The notes beneath the pieces were generated by a model. That model made no database searches. It was not told where the DNA came from and worked only from the letters and a program-made list of their open reading frames with translations. A program made the translations under genes and the position numbers. 64,000 nucleotides of DNA, taken from Modicisalibacter luteus DSM 23508. Lineage in GTDB: Bacteria > Pseudomonadota > Gammaproteobacteria > Pseudomonadales > Halomonadaceae. This document shows, in pieces, positions 17,726-26,846 of the stretch (position 1 is its first letter; each line of letters opens with the position of its first letter). Location of the stretch: contig NZ_KB899993.1 of assembly GCF_000378505.1 (NCBI RefSeq), forward strand, positions 1 through 64,000. The letters are read 5' to 3'.

Positions 17726-18353
17726 GTGCGCGCCCCTCCGGGGTGGAATGGGAGTCGCTGGCGATCAGTGTGGCCTCGATGCTACGTGAGGGTTGGTGTC
17801 CCGGACCGGGCGGTCGTGGCCAGTGCCATTGCTTGGCCAGATCGGGATGGGGCAACATGTCAATGCAGTCCACCGGACACGGATCGACGCACAGGTCGCA
17901 GCCGGTACACTCGTCGATGATGACGGTATGCATGTGCTTGGCGGCACCGATGATGGCATCCACCGGGCAGGCCTGGATGCACTTGGTGCAGCCGATGCAT
18001 TCTTCCTCCCGAATGTAAGCGACCTTGGGGATGTCCTGCGCCTCGCCATCCAGCGGCTTGGGATCGCGACCCAGTAGATCGGCCAGGGCAGTAATGGTCG
18101 CTTCGCCACCCGGCGGGCACTTATTGATCTCGTCGCCTTGAGCGATGGCCTCGGCGTAGGGCTTGCAACCTGGGTAACCGCACTGGCCGCATTGCGTTTG
18201 TGGCAGCAGTTCATCGATACGTTCTACCACCGGGTCGCTCTCGACCTTGAAAATCTGTCCCGCAAAGCCCAGCAGCGCGCCGAATGTCGCCGCCAAGCTC
18301 AGCAGGGCGATGATGGCGGCGAGTATGCCGTGGTCGGTGAGCCATTCCAGCAT
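17718..18353 (-). CDS. rnfB: Electron transport complex subunit RnfB (ferredoxin-like)
   Basis: A 211-residue membrane-anchored iron-sulfur protein. It has an N-terminal helix (about 8-33), an Fe-S domain with Cys55/58/63/79 (CGQCGYPGC motif), and two ferredoxin-type [4Fe-4S] sites, Cys119/122/125/129 and Cys149/152/155/159. It passes electrons between soluble ferredoxin and the membrane part of the complex. The tail after residue 165 is Pro/His-rich and unconserved. It begins 23 bases after the rnfA stop. Confidence 0.97.
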   Translation of the reverse strand: MLEWLTDHGILAAIIALLSLAATFGALLGFAGQIFKVESDPVVERIDELLPQTQCGQCGYPGCKPYAEAIAQGDEINKCPPGGEATITALADLLGRDPKPLDGEAQDIPKVAYIREEECIGCTKCIQACPVDAIIGAAKHMHTVIIDECTGCDLCVDPCPVDCIDMLPHPDLAKQWHWPRPPGPGHQPSRSIEATLIASDSHSTPEGRAHG

Positions 18354-18376
18354 CGTTATCCTCCCGTCTCAGGCAT

Positions 18377-18967
18377 CTAGACCTGGACAAGCCCGCTAAA
18401 GCCCATGAAGGCCAGCGACATGAGGCTGGCCGTGATCATGGCGATGGCGGCGCCGCGAAATGGCTTGGGCACGTCGGCCACCGCCAGGCGCTCGCGCATC
18501 GCCGCGAACAGGATCAATACCAGCGAAAACCCCACGGCCGCGCCGAACCCATACAGGCTGGCTTCCATGAAGCTTGACTGGCGATTGAGTGATAGCAGCG
18601 CTACTCCGAGCACGGCACAGTTGGTGGTGATCAGCGGCAGGAAGATGCCCAACACTTGATAGAGCAGGGGACTGGTCTTGCGCACCATCATTTCTGTGAA
18701 CTGCACCACCACGGCGATCACCATGATGAAGGCGATGGTACGCAGATATTCCAGTCCCAGTGGGGCCAGCAAATAATGGAATGTGAGGTAACTGACAACG
18801 GATGACAGGGTCAGCACAAACGTCGTAGCTAACGCCATGCCCATGGCCGATTCCAGTTTGTTGGACACGCCCATGAAAGGGCATAGTCCAAGAAACTGCA
18901 CCAGCACGAAGTTATTGACCAGGACGGTACTGACCAGGATCAGGAAGTAATGCGTCATCGTAGCCAA
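18377..18967 (-). CDS. rnfA: Electron transport complex subunit RnfA
   Basis: A 196-residue protein with six membrane helices, first gene of the operon. [18 protein letters not shown] (20-37) and [11 protein letters not shown] carry the paired cysteines found in RnfA/RnfE and NqrD/NqrE. The operon promoter should lie in the 123-bp gap to the diguanylate cyclase gene (18968-19090), but I see no convincing hexamers. The order A-B-C-D-G-E followed by nth is the standard gammaproteobacterial one. Confidence 0.97.
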   Translation of the reverse strand: MATMTHYFLILVSTVLVNNFVLVQFLGLCPFMGVSNKLESAMGMALATTFVLTLSSVVSYLTFHYLLAPLGLEYLRTIAFIMVIAVVVQFTEMMVRKTSPLLYQVLGIFLPLITTNCAVLGVALLSLNRQSSFMEASLYGFGAAVGFSLVLILFAAMRERLAVADVPKPFRGAAIAMITASLMSLAFMGFSGLVQV

Positions 18968-19090
18968 CCGCAGCGGAGTGGCGACCGGACCTTCTCAGTG
19001 GGCTTACCCCAAAGAAAATCGGTGCCTTGAGTTGAGGCCGGCATTATACGCGCCTCTTGCCGGGGGGCCTACCTTGATCGCGCTTCCCTG

Positions 19091-20668
19091 TCAGGACGTA
19101 ACCTGTTCGCCCTCTGTGCTCACACGGTTACGGCCTGCCTGCTTGGCCGCATAGAGTGCGGCATCGGCAGCATCGATCAATTCCTGCGCCGAGCGCGATT
19201 GCTCCGGCGTGATATGACCGATACCGATGCTGACGGTTACGCTGCCTGCCTCACATGCGGGATGGGGGAGGCCCAATGTCTCGATAGCCAAGCGCAGGCT
19301 ATTTGCCAATCTATTGGCGAGCGTGGCGCTACTGCCTGGAAGGATAATGCTGAATTCTTCGCCCCCCGTGCGTGCCACCAGCTGCAAGGGCTGAGAAAAC
19401 TGGCTCTGCATGGTATCGGCAATCGCCTTGAGGCAAACGTCACCGGCCGGATGACCAAGGTGATCGTTATAGGCCTTGAAGCAATCTATATCGACCATCA
19501 ACAGCGCCATAGGCTGGCTGCGACGCTGGGTCAGATTCAGGGCCTCCTCGAGACGCTGATCGAACAGGCGACGATTGGCGAGCCCGGTCAACGGGTCGTG
19601 ATGGGAGAGCTCAACCAAGGAAGAGGTCTGTCGGCGCTGAAATTCCAGAAGTTGCTGAAACTCGCGGGCCAGCGTGCCGAGCTCGTCCCGACGCTTAAGC
19701 AGACCATTAGGCAGGGGGAGATTGTCATCTCGTGTCTGTAGTCTCTGCGTGAATGTGGCGAATTGGCGTAATGGCCGCAATACCATGCTCTCGAGCAGAA
19801 TCAGGACAATCGCAATTACCGCCAACAACAGGCCCGCCGTCCAGAACTGAGCGTAACGAAAGGTGGCGAGCTGAGTGAAGAAATCCTTACGGGGGAGATG
19901 ACTCTGCAGCAGCAGACTTTCCGACCCCGGCACACGGGTGATAGGCCGCGAAATCGTCATGAGATGGTCGTTAGGCCGATCCAGGCGTAGCCCTTGCCTG
20001 AGGTCTTCCTGAGAGGCGGATCGCAGCACAACTGGCAAGCCGGTCTGGTTCTCGACATGCGCTTGCCATTTCTCGTCAAGAAGTCGTATTTGAGCGAGCC
20101 AACCCTGCGGTGGGCCGCTTTCATCGGTACGCAGGATGGGGTAAAGGGCGATAAAAACGGGCTGTGGCGTGATGTCCATATACGCCATGCCTTCATCTGG
20201 CCGGTAGCGAACCAAGGGGCGTAATCGTTTGGCGGTATTTTCAGCCCAGGCGCATGCTCCCACGGTACCCGGGCATGAGGCATAGGCGTCGCTGACGGGG
20301 TCGATGCCGGCTGTCCACTGTATCGAGCCATCTGTCGCGAAGAACAGCATGAACTGATAGTTCATGTCCTCGAACATGATGCGGCTGAAATTCGATTTGG
20401 TGTACGACGTATGCTTCCCCTGCATGAAATTGTAAGTGTCATCCCAGGTAGCCCAGTCCTTGACCATGGCCAGCAGCGCGAGTCGGTCGCTATCCATGGT
20501 TCTCTCGAGGCGGTCGAGCTCGGCCTTCGCAAGCATGCGCTCTTCTTCAAGCAAGGCTGGATGAATAATGAAGTGAGCGATCAAGCCCAAGGCACCCATC
20601 GCAGCCAGGCAAAGGGCGGTCAACGCGAGCAGGAAGCGAAGACGCAGCGAGGAAAGACTCATGTGCAT
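19091..20668 (-). CDS. CHASE4-GGDEF diguanylate cyclase
   Basis: A 525-residue sensor. It has an N-terminal membrane helix (11-34), a periplasmic CHASE4-like domain (about 40-270; DWATWDDTYNFMQG at 71-84 is typical), a second helix (275-297), a HAMP-like linker, and a GGDEF domain from about 355. The active-site signature is GGEEF (435-439) with DIDCFKAYND upstream, so it should be active in making cyclic di-GMP. The RxxD inhibitory site that normally lies five residues before GGEEF is absent, so product inhibition there is unlikely. It is monocistronic, divergent from the gulonate/mannonate cluster. Confidence 0.93.
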   Translation of the reverse strand: MHMSLSSLRLRFLLALTALCLAAMGALGLIAHFIIHPALLEEERMLAKAELDRLERTMDSDRLALLAMVKDWATWDDTYNFMQGKHTSYTKSNFSRIMFEDMNYQFMLFFATDGSIQWTAGIDPVSDAYASCPGTVGACAWAENTAKRLRPLVRYRPDEGMAYMDITPQPVFIALYPILRTDESGPPQGWLAQIRLLDEKWQAHVENQTGLPVVLRSASQEDLRQGLRLDRPNDHLMTISRPITRVPGSESLLLQSHLPRKDFFTQLATFRYAQFWTAGLLLAVIAIVLILLESMVLRPLRQFATFTQRLQTRDDNLPLPNGLLKRRDELGTLAREFQQLLEFQRRQTSSLVELSHHDPLTGLANRRLFDQRLEEALNLTQRRSQPMALLMVDIDCFKAYNDHLGHPAGDVCLKAIADTMQSQFSQPLQLVARTGGEEFSIILPGSSATLANRLANSLRLAIETLGLPHPACEAGSVTVSIGIGHITPEQSRSAQELIDAADAALYAAKQAGRNRVSTEGEQVTS

Positions 20669-20840
20669 TGAGTTGCCATCGATTGAAGCCCCATCTCAAG
20701 GCCGATAAAAAACGCAGGGTATCGCATTGTTATCGGCCGTAAGGAGTGAGGCTTTAATCGTACCCACATCTTTCAAAGCTGATTCGACTTGTGTGGCCGG
20801 GAGAGCCTCTGACTAAAGTCGCATCGCTTAAAACTGTAGC

Positions 20841-20864
20841 CATACTACCATACTAGTCATACAA
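20841..20864. promoter_or_regulatory. Candidate operator for the GntR regulator (three CATACWA repeats)
   Basis: CATACTA (20841-20847), CATACTA (20849-20855) and CATACAA (20858-20864) lie just before the Shine-Dalgarno sequence of the GntR gene. ACTAGT is palindromic at the second junction. FadR-type GntR proteins often bind short GTAT-containing operators, and the reverse complement reads as repeated GTATG. The position would block transcription of the whole cluster. This is an inference from pattern and position only. Confidence 0.4.
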
Positions 20865-20879
20865 GGCAGGAGCGGAAGG

Positions 20880-21632
20880 ATGCACGCCATGAACACTTCG
20901 CTTCGTACGATGTGGGAGGAAACGTCGCACGACGGCAATGTCCGGCAGCGCCTTTACAAGGTGCTACGGCAATCGATCATACGCATGGTCCTGGAGCCGG
21001 GACGGGCACTATCCGAAAAGGAAGTTGCCGATGCGGTCGATGTTAGCCGCCAACCCGTACGCGAGGCCTTCATCCGCCTGTCCGAATCCGGTCTGCTCGA
21101 AATTCGTCCGCAGCGTGGCACTTATGTCGTTCGCATCTCTCAGGAGGCTGTGCTGGAGGCGCGCTTCGTCAGGGAAGCCATCGAAGTTGCCGTAGCCAAG
21201 TCCGCTGCCAAGCAGGGGCTGGATGATGCCGTGATCAGCGAGCTCCGTGAGCTGATAGAGCGTCAGAAACGGTGCGCGGGACCCGAGGATTTCGACCGAT
21301 TTTTTCAGCTCGATGAAGACTTCCACCGGACCCTGTCGTTAGGCGCGGGGCACACCTCGGCATGGCGCGTGACTGAGGAGGTCAAGGCTCAGCTCGACCG
21401 GGTACGCTACTTAAGTGTTCCCGACACGACACCATTGCCCAAGCTCATCGATCAGCACACCCAAATCGTCGACACCATTGCCGAGGGGGATGTCGAGAGG
21501 GCTGCACTTGTCATGCGTTCCCACCAGCGTGAAATCCTCCATTCGCTGCCCGACCTCGTGCAGCGTTTCCCGGAAATGTTCGAGGGTGGCCTCGAAAGAC
21601 ATGTCCAAGCGAAAGCCAAGGATCAATCATGA
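20880..21632 (+). CDS. GntR-family (FadR/FCD) transcriptional regulator of the sugar-acid cluster
   Basis: A 250-residue protein. It has an N-terminal winged helix (about 22-85) with [21 protein letters not shown] and [12 protein letters not shown], and a C-terminal all-helical FCD ligand domain (about 92-220) whose Asp/His metal-ligand pattern is partly visible ([29 protein letters not shown]). Regulators of this class usually bind a pathway sugar acid and repress the adjacent genes. AGGAG (20868-20872) is 7 bases before ATG 20880. Its stop overlaps the manD start by 4 bases (ATGA), so it is the first gene of the operon and probably self-regulated. Confidence 0.9.
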   Translation: MHAMNTSLRTMWEETSHDGNVRQRLYKVLRQSIIRMVLEPGRALSEKEVADAVDVSRQPVREAFIRLSESGLLEIRPQRGTYVVRISQEAVLEARFVREAIEVAVAKSAAKQGLDDAVISELRELIERQKRCAGPEDFDRFFQLDEDFHRTLSLGAGHTSAWRVTEEVKAQLDRVRYLSVPDTTPLPKLIDQHTQIVDTIAEGDVERAALVMRSHQREILHSLPDLVQRFPEMFEGGLERHVQAKAKDQS

Positions 21633-22840
21633 AAATCAGTGATGCCTACGTGATCGTCACCTCGCCGGGGCGCAACTTCGTCACCCTCAAGATCGTTACC
21701 GAGGCGGGTATTTACGGTATCGGTGACGCGACGCTTAACGGTCGCGAGATGGCCGTAGTTGCCTACCTTGAGGAACACGTATTGCCCGCTCTGATTGGGC
21801 GCGACGCCGGACAGATCGAAGATATCTGGCAGTACCTCTATCGCGGAGCCTATTGGCGGCGCGGCCCCGTGACCATGTCAGCCATCGGGGCAGTGGACAT
21901 GGCCCTATGGGATATCAAGGCCAAGGCAGCCGGCATGCCGCTTTATCAGTTGCTCGGGGGCAAGAGCCGCGAGCGGGTCATGACCTATGCCCATTGCACC
22001 GGAAAGGATATCGATAGCTGTCTCGAAGAAGTGGCCCGCCACGTCGAGCAAGGCTACCGCGCCGTGCGGGTACAGGCAGGGGTTCCCGGTATACCGACCA
22101 TTTACGGCGTGGCCAAGCGCGAAGGAGAGCGTTATGAGCCCGCCGATTCGGATCTGCCTGCTGAACACGTGTGGAGTACCGAGAAGTACCTGAACCATGT
22201 TCCCAAGCTATTTGCTGCGGTGCGCGAGCGCTTTGGCGATGATCTGCATGTATTGCACGACGTTCACCACCGCCTGACGCCCATCGAAGCGGCACGGCTG
22301 GGCAAGATGGTAGAGCCCTATCATCTGTTCTGGCTGGAGGACTGCGTTCCGGCCGAGAACCAGCAAAGTCTCAAGTTGATTCGCGAGCATACGACCACAC
22401 CGCTGGCGATTGGTGAGGTCTTCAATTCGATCCACGATTACCGCGAGATGATCGAGAACCAGTGGATCGACTATGTTCGTACGCCGCTCAGCCACGGTGG
22501 CGGTATCACTCACGTACGGCGTATTGCTGATTTGGCGGCGCTCTATCACATCCGTACCGGGTTCCACGGCCCGACGGATCTGTCACCGGTGTGTCTCGGT
22601 GCGGCGATCCATTTCGATACCTGGGTGCCCAATTTCGGCATTCAGGAGCACATGCCGCACGACGCAGCTACTGATGCCGTCTTCCCGCATGACTACCGCT
22701 TCGAGGATGGCCACTTCCTGGTTGGTGAAGCGCCGGGGCATGGTGTCGACATCGACGAGGAACTCGCCAAGAAGTACCCCTACAAGCGTGCCAGCCTGCC
22801 GGTCAACCGGCTCGAGGATGGCACACTCTGGCATTGGTAA
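21629..22840 (+). CDS. manD: D-mannonate dehydratase, enolase superfamily (ManD/RspA)
   Basis: A 403-residue enolase-superfamily acid-sugar dehydratase. The residues known for ManD are at the expected positions: Arg147 and Tyr159 (base), the Mg ligands Asp211, Glu237 and Glu263, His213, and His313/Glu340 in FHGPTD and IQEHMP. The C-terminal WHW end is also typical. ManD converts D-mannonate, and in some members D-gluconate, to 2-keto-3-deoxygluconate. Members differ widely in efficiency, and low-efficiency ones occur beside L-gulonate genes, as here. A UxuA-type mannonate dehydratase is also in the cluster, so this enzyme may have a secondary or different substrate. Confidence 0.92.
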   Translation: MKISDAYVIVTSPGRNFVTLKIVTEAGIYGIGDATLNGREMAVVAYLEEHVLPALIGRDAGQIEDIWQYLYRGAYWRRGPVTMSAIGAVDMALWDIKAKAAGMPLYQLLGGKSRERVMTYAHCTGKDIDSCLEEVARHVEQGYRAVRVQAGVPGIPTIYGVAKREGERYEPADSDLPAEHVWSTEKYLNHVPKLFAAVRERFGDDLHVLHDVHHRLTPIEAARLGKMVEPYHLFWLEDCVPAENQQSLKLIREHTTTPLAIGEVFNSIHDYREMIENQWIDYVRTPLSHGGGITHVRRIADLAALYHIRTGFHGPTDLSPVCLGAAIHFDTWVPNFGIQEHMPHDAATDAVFPHDYRFEDGHFLVGEAPGHGVDIDEELAKKYPYKRASLPVNRLEDGTLWHW

Positions 22841-22883
22841 GCGACGTCATCCTATTCATTAACAAATTGAGGAGAGTGGATTC

Positions 22884-23906
22884 ATGCAGGCGTTTCAGGT
22901 TCGTGCCCCCCATGACTTCGGCATCGTCGATATCGATGCTCCCAAGGCAATAAACGGTGAGGTACTGGTACGGGTCGCCTTTGCCGGTATCTGCGGCTCC
23001 GACATGCATATCATCCATGGCGATAATGCCTTCGTGCGCTTTCCGCGGATCACCGGGCACGAGTTTGCCGGGGTGATCGAGGCGGTTGGCGAAAGTGTCG
23101 AAGGTGTGGCGGTGGGGGAGCGAGTATGCATCGACCCGGTGATCAATTGCGGCGAATGCTACCCCTGCCGCATCGGCCGGCCAAACGTCTGCACTCGACT
23201 GGAGGTCATCGGCGTGCACCGCAACGGCGGCTTCGAGGAGCATGTCAGCGTGCCGGCGGCCAACGTACATCGGCTGCCTGAAAACGTCAGCCTCGATCAA
23301 GCGGCTCTGGTGGAACCCTACACCATTGCCGCCAATGTGCTCGAGCGCATGCAACCGCATGAGGGCGATGGGCTGCTGATATTCGGGGCCGGGGTTATCG
23401 GACTCACCATCCTTCAGGTTGCACGTGCCCAAGGACTCTCCGATATCACCGTATGTGACGTCATCGATACACGCCTCGAGACCGCACGCGAGCTAGGGGC
23501 CAGCCATACCGTCAACGGCCAGAAAGAAGATGTCGAGGCGGTAATGGCCGAGCGCACCGGAGGCGAAGGCGTGCCACTGATTGCGGACGCCGCTTGCGTG
23601 CCGTCGCTGTTCCCTTCGATCGTGCGTATGGCCTCGCCCGCTGGCCGCATCGGTCTGCTGGGGTTCAACGCTACGCCCAGCGACCTCGTCCAACTCGAGG
23701 TGATCAAGAAGGAGCTGACCCTGGTCGGTTCACGTCTCAACAACCGCAAGTTTCCCGAAGTCATCGAGATGCTAGCCTCCGGGCGACTCGATGCCACGGC
23801 GTTGGTCAGCCATCGGCTGCCCTTTGCCGAGATGAGTGAGGCGATCCACATGATCGACCATCACCCCGAAAAGGCGCGCAAGGTCCTGATCGATCTGAGC
23901 GCCTGA
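22884..23906 (+). CDS. Zinc dehydrogenase, RspB / L-gulonate 5-dehydrogenase-like
   Basis: A 340-residue zinc MDR dehydrogenase. The catalytic zinc residues are Cys37 (GICGSDMH) and His59-Glu60 (TGHEFAG). The structural zinc loop has Cys89, Cys92, Cys95 and Cys103. The Rossmann motif is FGAGVIGLTILQVA. RspB-type enzymes next to ManD oxidise sugar acids; in Chromohalobacter salexigens, as I recall, the counterpart oxidises L-gulonate to D-fructuronate with NAD+. That fits UxuB downstream, which would use the product. GAGGAG lies before ATG 22884. The exact substrate is inferred from context. Confidence 0.85.
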   Translation: MQAFQVRAPHDFGIVDIDAPKAINGEVLVRVAFAGICGSDMHIIHGDNAFVRFPRITGHEFAGVIEAVGESVEGVAVGERVCIDPVINCGECYPCRIGRPNVCTRLEVIGVHRNGGFEEHVSVPAANVHRLPENVSLDQAALVEPYTIAANVLERMQPHEGDGLLIFGAGVIGLTILQVARAQGLSDITVCDVIDTRLETARELGASHTVNGQKEDVEAVMAERTGGEGVPLIADAACVPSLFPSIVRMASPAGRIGLLGFNATPSDLVQLEVIKKELTLVGSRLNNRKFPEVIEMLASGRLDATALVSHRLPFAEMSEAIHMIDHHPEKARKVLIDLSA

Positions 23907-23955
23907 TCCACCCACGACGATAGCAACCATAATTCAACGTCAGGAGTGTACAGCC

Positions 23956-24924
23956 ATGTTCAAACGCCTTTTCGCCGGTACGTTGCTCGGTTCGGCCATG
24001 CTCGCTTCACCGTTCGTCGGTGCTGCCGATTACACGCTCAAGTTCGGCCACCTGGCCAACGAACAGCACATCTGGAACCAGGCCGCCAAGCATTTCAAGC
24101 AACAGGTCGAGGAGAATTCCGACGGCAAGATCGAGGTGCAGGTGTTTCCCAATGAGCAATTGGGAAGCGAGATGGAAGTGATCAACAGCATTCAGCTCGG
24201 CACCGCTGACATAACCATCACCGGGGAAAGCTTGCAGAACTGGGCGCCCAAGGCGGCGCTAATGGCGGTTCCTTATGCTTTCCGTGATTCAGACCACTTG
24301 CAGAAGGCGGTCGAAGGCGAAGTCGGCCAGGAAATCGAAGCTCAGATCGAAGAACGCACGGGCCTGGTGCCGATTGCCTGGTTCGAGCGCGGTCCCCGCG
24401 AGTTGACCTCCAACCGTCCCATCAAGCAGCCCAGCGATCTGAATGGACTGAGGCTACGTGTGCCCAACGTACCGTTGTTCGTGGATACCTGGCAGGCACT
24501 CGGCGCCAAGCCTACCCCTATGGCCTTCAGCGAAGTCTTCACGGCATTGCAGCAGAGCACTATCGATGCCCAGGAAAATCCACTGTCGCTGATCGAGAGT
24601 GCCAGCTTCAGCGAGGTTCAGGACTACGTGAACATGACCGATCACGTGCGTAGCTGGATTTATGTAGTCATCGGCAAGAACAAGCTCGAGTCGATGCCCG
24701 AAGTGCTGCAGCAGGTGATTCTCGACGCGGCCAAGGAAATGCAGAGCTTCGAGGCTGAAAAGTTTGCCCAGGACCAGCAGCGTCTCGAGCAGGCACTCAA
24801 GGATGCCGGCATGGAATTCGTCGAGGCCGATCAGCAGGCATTCGCCGAGCAGGCCAAGCCTGCCGTCGAAGCATCGCTGAACGAGGAGCAGAAAGCGCTC
24901 TACCAGGCAATCCAGAATCTCTAA
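23956..24924 (+). CDS. dctP: TRAP transporter substrate-binding protein (DctP family)
   Basis: A 322-residue periplasmic binding protein. The signal peptide (residues about 1-23) ends near VGA-ADYT. The DctP fold is recognisable from LKFGHLANEQHIWNQAA, KIEVQVFPNEQLGSE and the conserved Arg in LRVPNVPLF, which normally contacts a substrate carboxylate. It delivers a carboxylated sugar to the DctQM carrier encoded next. AGGAG precedes ATG 23956. By context the ligand should be a hexonate or hexuronate such as gulonate, mannonate or fructuronate. Confidence 0.95.
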   Translation: MFKRLFAGTLLGSAMLASPFVGAADYTLKFGHLANEQHIWNQAAKHFKQQVEENSDGKIEVQVFPNEQLGSEMEVINSIQLGTADITITGESLQNWAPKAALMAVPYAFRDSDHLQKAVEGEVGQEIEAQIEERTGLVPIAWFERGPRELTSNRPIKQPSDLNGLRLRVPNVPLFVDTWQALGAKPTPMAFSEVFTALQQSTIDAQENPLSLIESASFSEVQDYVNMTDHVRSWIYVVIGKNKLESMPEVLQQVILDAAKEMQSFEAEKFAQDQQRLEQALKDAGMEFVEADQQAFAEQAKPAVEASLNEEQKALYQAIQNL

Positions 24925-24993
24925 CCGACGCTGACCCGGGGTCGCCTGTCTGGCGGCCCCGTCAATGCCAGCACATTACCTAAGGGGGTGACC

Positions 24994-25566
24994 ATGAGCG
25001 AATCCGACTCGGCACTGGCGGATACCCCGCTCGCCATTGCCACGATCCCACCGCTGGGAGGTAGAGCTGGCCAGTTGCTGCGCTGGCTGGACAAACTGTT
25101 CGCCTTGCTGGCTTCGCTTGCCCTGCTGGGGATCGCTGCAGTAGTGGTTTTGCAGATTGTCGCCCGCGTGGCGCTTCCCAGTTCCCCGGCATGGACCGAG
25201 GAGTTGTCGCGCTATCTGTTCATTTACATGGTAGCCCTGTCGGCGGGGCTGGTGTTGCGTCACAACCGGCACGTCAACGTCGAGCTGTTCCACCAGTTCC
25301 TGGGATACCGTGCTCAGTTGGCTTATCGCGGCCTGGTCTGCCTGGTAGTCGGCGGGTTTGCTCTGATAATGGTGCCCTACGCCTGGCAGTTCGCCCAGAT
25401 TGGCGCCTTTCAGACGTCACCGACCCTGAGATTGCCCATGCGTTATGTCTTTTTCTCGACAGTTTTTCTTTTCGGACTGACCGCTTTCTACGGCGGGATC
25501 GGAATCATTGAAGCCATCACGGCCATAGTCCGTGGGCCACAGCCTCGCCGTCAGGAGGCCTCGTAA
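24994..25566 (+). CDS. dctQ: TRAP transporter small membrane subunit (DctQ family)
   Basis: A 190-residue protein with four membrane helices (about 40-60, 75-92, 112-132 and 150-172) and the DctQ signature WTEELSRYLFIYMVALSAGL (65-84). It couples the binding protein to the large carrier subunit. ATG 24994 is chosen with AAGGGGG (24982-24988) upstream; a GTG two codons earlier overlaps that site and is less likely. Its TAA stop overlaps the dctM ATG (TAATG). Confidence 0.93.
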   Translation: MSESDSALADTPLAIATIPPLGGRAGQLLRWLDKLFALLASLALLGIAAVVVLQIVARVALPSSPAWTEELSRYLFIYMVALSAGLVLRHNRHVNVELFHQFLGYRAQLAYRGLVCLVVGGFALIMVPYAWQFAQIGAFQTSPTLRLPMRYVFFSTVFLFGLTAFYGGIGIIEAITAIVRGPQPRRQEAS

Positions 25567-26846
25567 TGGAAGTCATCGTTCTGTTCAGCGTCTTTCTGGT
25601 ACTGCTGCTTATCGGGGTACCCATCGCCTTTTGCCTGGGGATAGCGTCGCTGAGCTATCTGTTGCTCGAGGGTATCTCGCTGACGATAGTGCCGCAGAAG
25701 ATGTATGCCGGCATCGACTCCTTCGTGCTGCTGTGCATTCCCGGTTTCGTGCTGGCCGGCAACCTGATGAATGTCGGCAACATCACTGACCATATCATCC
25801 GTTTTTCCAACGCCCTGATGGGGCATATTCGGGGAGGTCTGGGTCTTGCCAACGTCGGCGGGTCGATGATCTTCGGCGGCATTTCCGGCACTGCCGTGGC
25901 CGACGCGGCGAGCATCGGCTCGGTGATGATTCCGGGCATGGCACGCTCGGGCTACGATAAGCCCTTTGCCGCGGCAGTGACGGCCGCTTCCTCGACGGTA
26001 GGCCCGATAATTCCGCCCAGTGTGCCGATGATCATTGCCGGTTCGCTGTCCGGCGTGTCGGTCGGCAAGATGTTCCTTGCTGGCGCCATTCCTGGACTGC
26101 TGCTGGGACTGGCCATGATGATCACCGTGTACATTCTGGCCGTACGCCGCGGTTATCCGCGCGAGCGCCGTTCTACCCTGCGAGAACTCGTTGCGGAAGG
26201 CCGTAGTGCGTTCTGGGCGCTGCTGATGACCTTCATCATTCTCTACGGCATCATTGGTGGGGTTTTTACGCCCACTGAGGCGTCGATCGTTGCCAGTCTT
26301 TACGCCTTCGTCATCGGCATGTTCGTCTACAAGGGACTCACTTGGCGCAACCTGCCGAAGCTGTTTGTCGATACCGTGCTGACCTCGGGCTCGCTGATGC
26401 TGCTGGTTGGGTTGGCCAATCTGTTCGGCTGGATCCTGACTAGCCAGCAGATACCTCAAATGCTGGCCGATGGCATCCTCGCCATCAGCGACAACCCGAT
26501 TGTGGTGATACTGATCCTTAACCTGATCCTGCTGGTAGTGGGATCGTTCATGGAAACCATCGCCGCCCTGATCATTCTGTTTCCCGCCTTGCTGGGCGTG
26601 GCAACGGGGGTTGGCATGGACCCGATTCACTTCGCGCTGATGGCGGTACTCAACCTTATGATTGGGCTAACTACGCCACCGGTTGGGGTATGCCTGTTCA
26701 TCGTTTCCGGCATTGGCAAGCTGCCAATGCTGAGCGTGGCCAAAGCCATCGTCCCGTTCCTGATCTGTAACCTGGTAGTCCTGATGCTGGTTTCCTACAT
26801 CCCGGCGCTCTCGATGTGGCTGCCCAATCTGTTGATGGGGGAATGA
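25566..26846 (+). CDS. dctM: TRAP transporter large permease subunit (DctM family)
   Basis: A 426-residue permease with about 12 hydrophobic segments. The family blocks GGSMIFGGISGTAVADAASI (98-117) and SSTVGPIIPPSVPMII are present, as is TTPPVGVCLFI near the end. It carries the substrate with a sodium gradient, which suits a halophile. It is translationally coupled to dctQ upstream (TAATG) and uxuB downstream (ATGA), so transport and catabolism are co-expressed. Confidence 0.96.
   Translation: MEVIVLFSVFLVLLLIGVPIAFCLGIASLSYLLLEGISLTIVPQKMYAGIDSFVLLCIPGFVLAGNLMNVGNITDHIIRFSNALMGHIRGGLGLANVGGSMIFGGISGTAVADAASIGSVMIPGMARSGYDKPFAAAVTAASSTVGPIIPPSVPMIIAGSLSGVSVGKMFLAGAIPGLLLGLAMMITVYILAVRRGYPRERRSTLRELVAEGRSAFWALLMTFIILYGIIGGVFTPTEASIVASLYAFVIGMFVYKGLTWRNLPKLFVDTVLTSGSLMLLVGLANLFGWILTSQQIPQMLADGILAISDNPIVVILILNLILLVVGSFMETIAALIILFPALLGVATGVGMDPIHFALMAVLNLMIGLTTPPVGVCLFIVSGIGKLPMLSVAKAIVPFLICNLVVLMLVSYIPALSMWLPNLLMGE

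Noticed and set aside
25551-26630. 359-codon open frame on the minus strand
   Set aside because: It is antisense to dctM, and its Gln/His/Arg-rich product is typical of a reversed membrane-protein gene.
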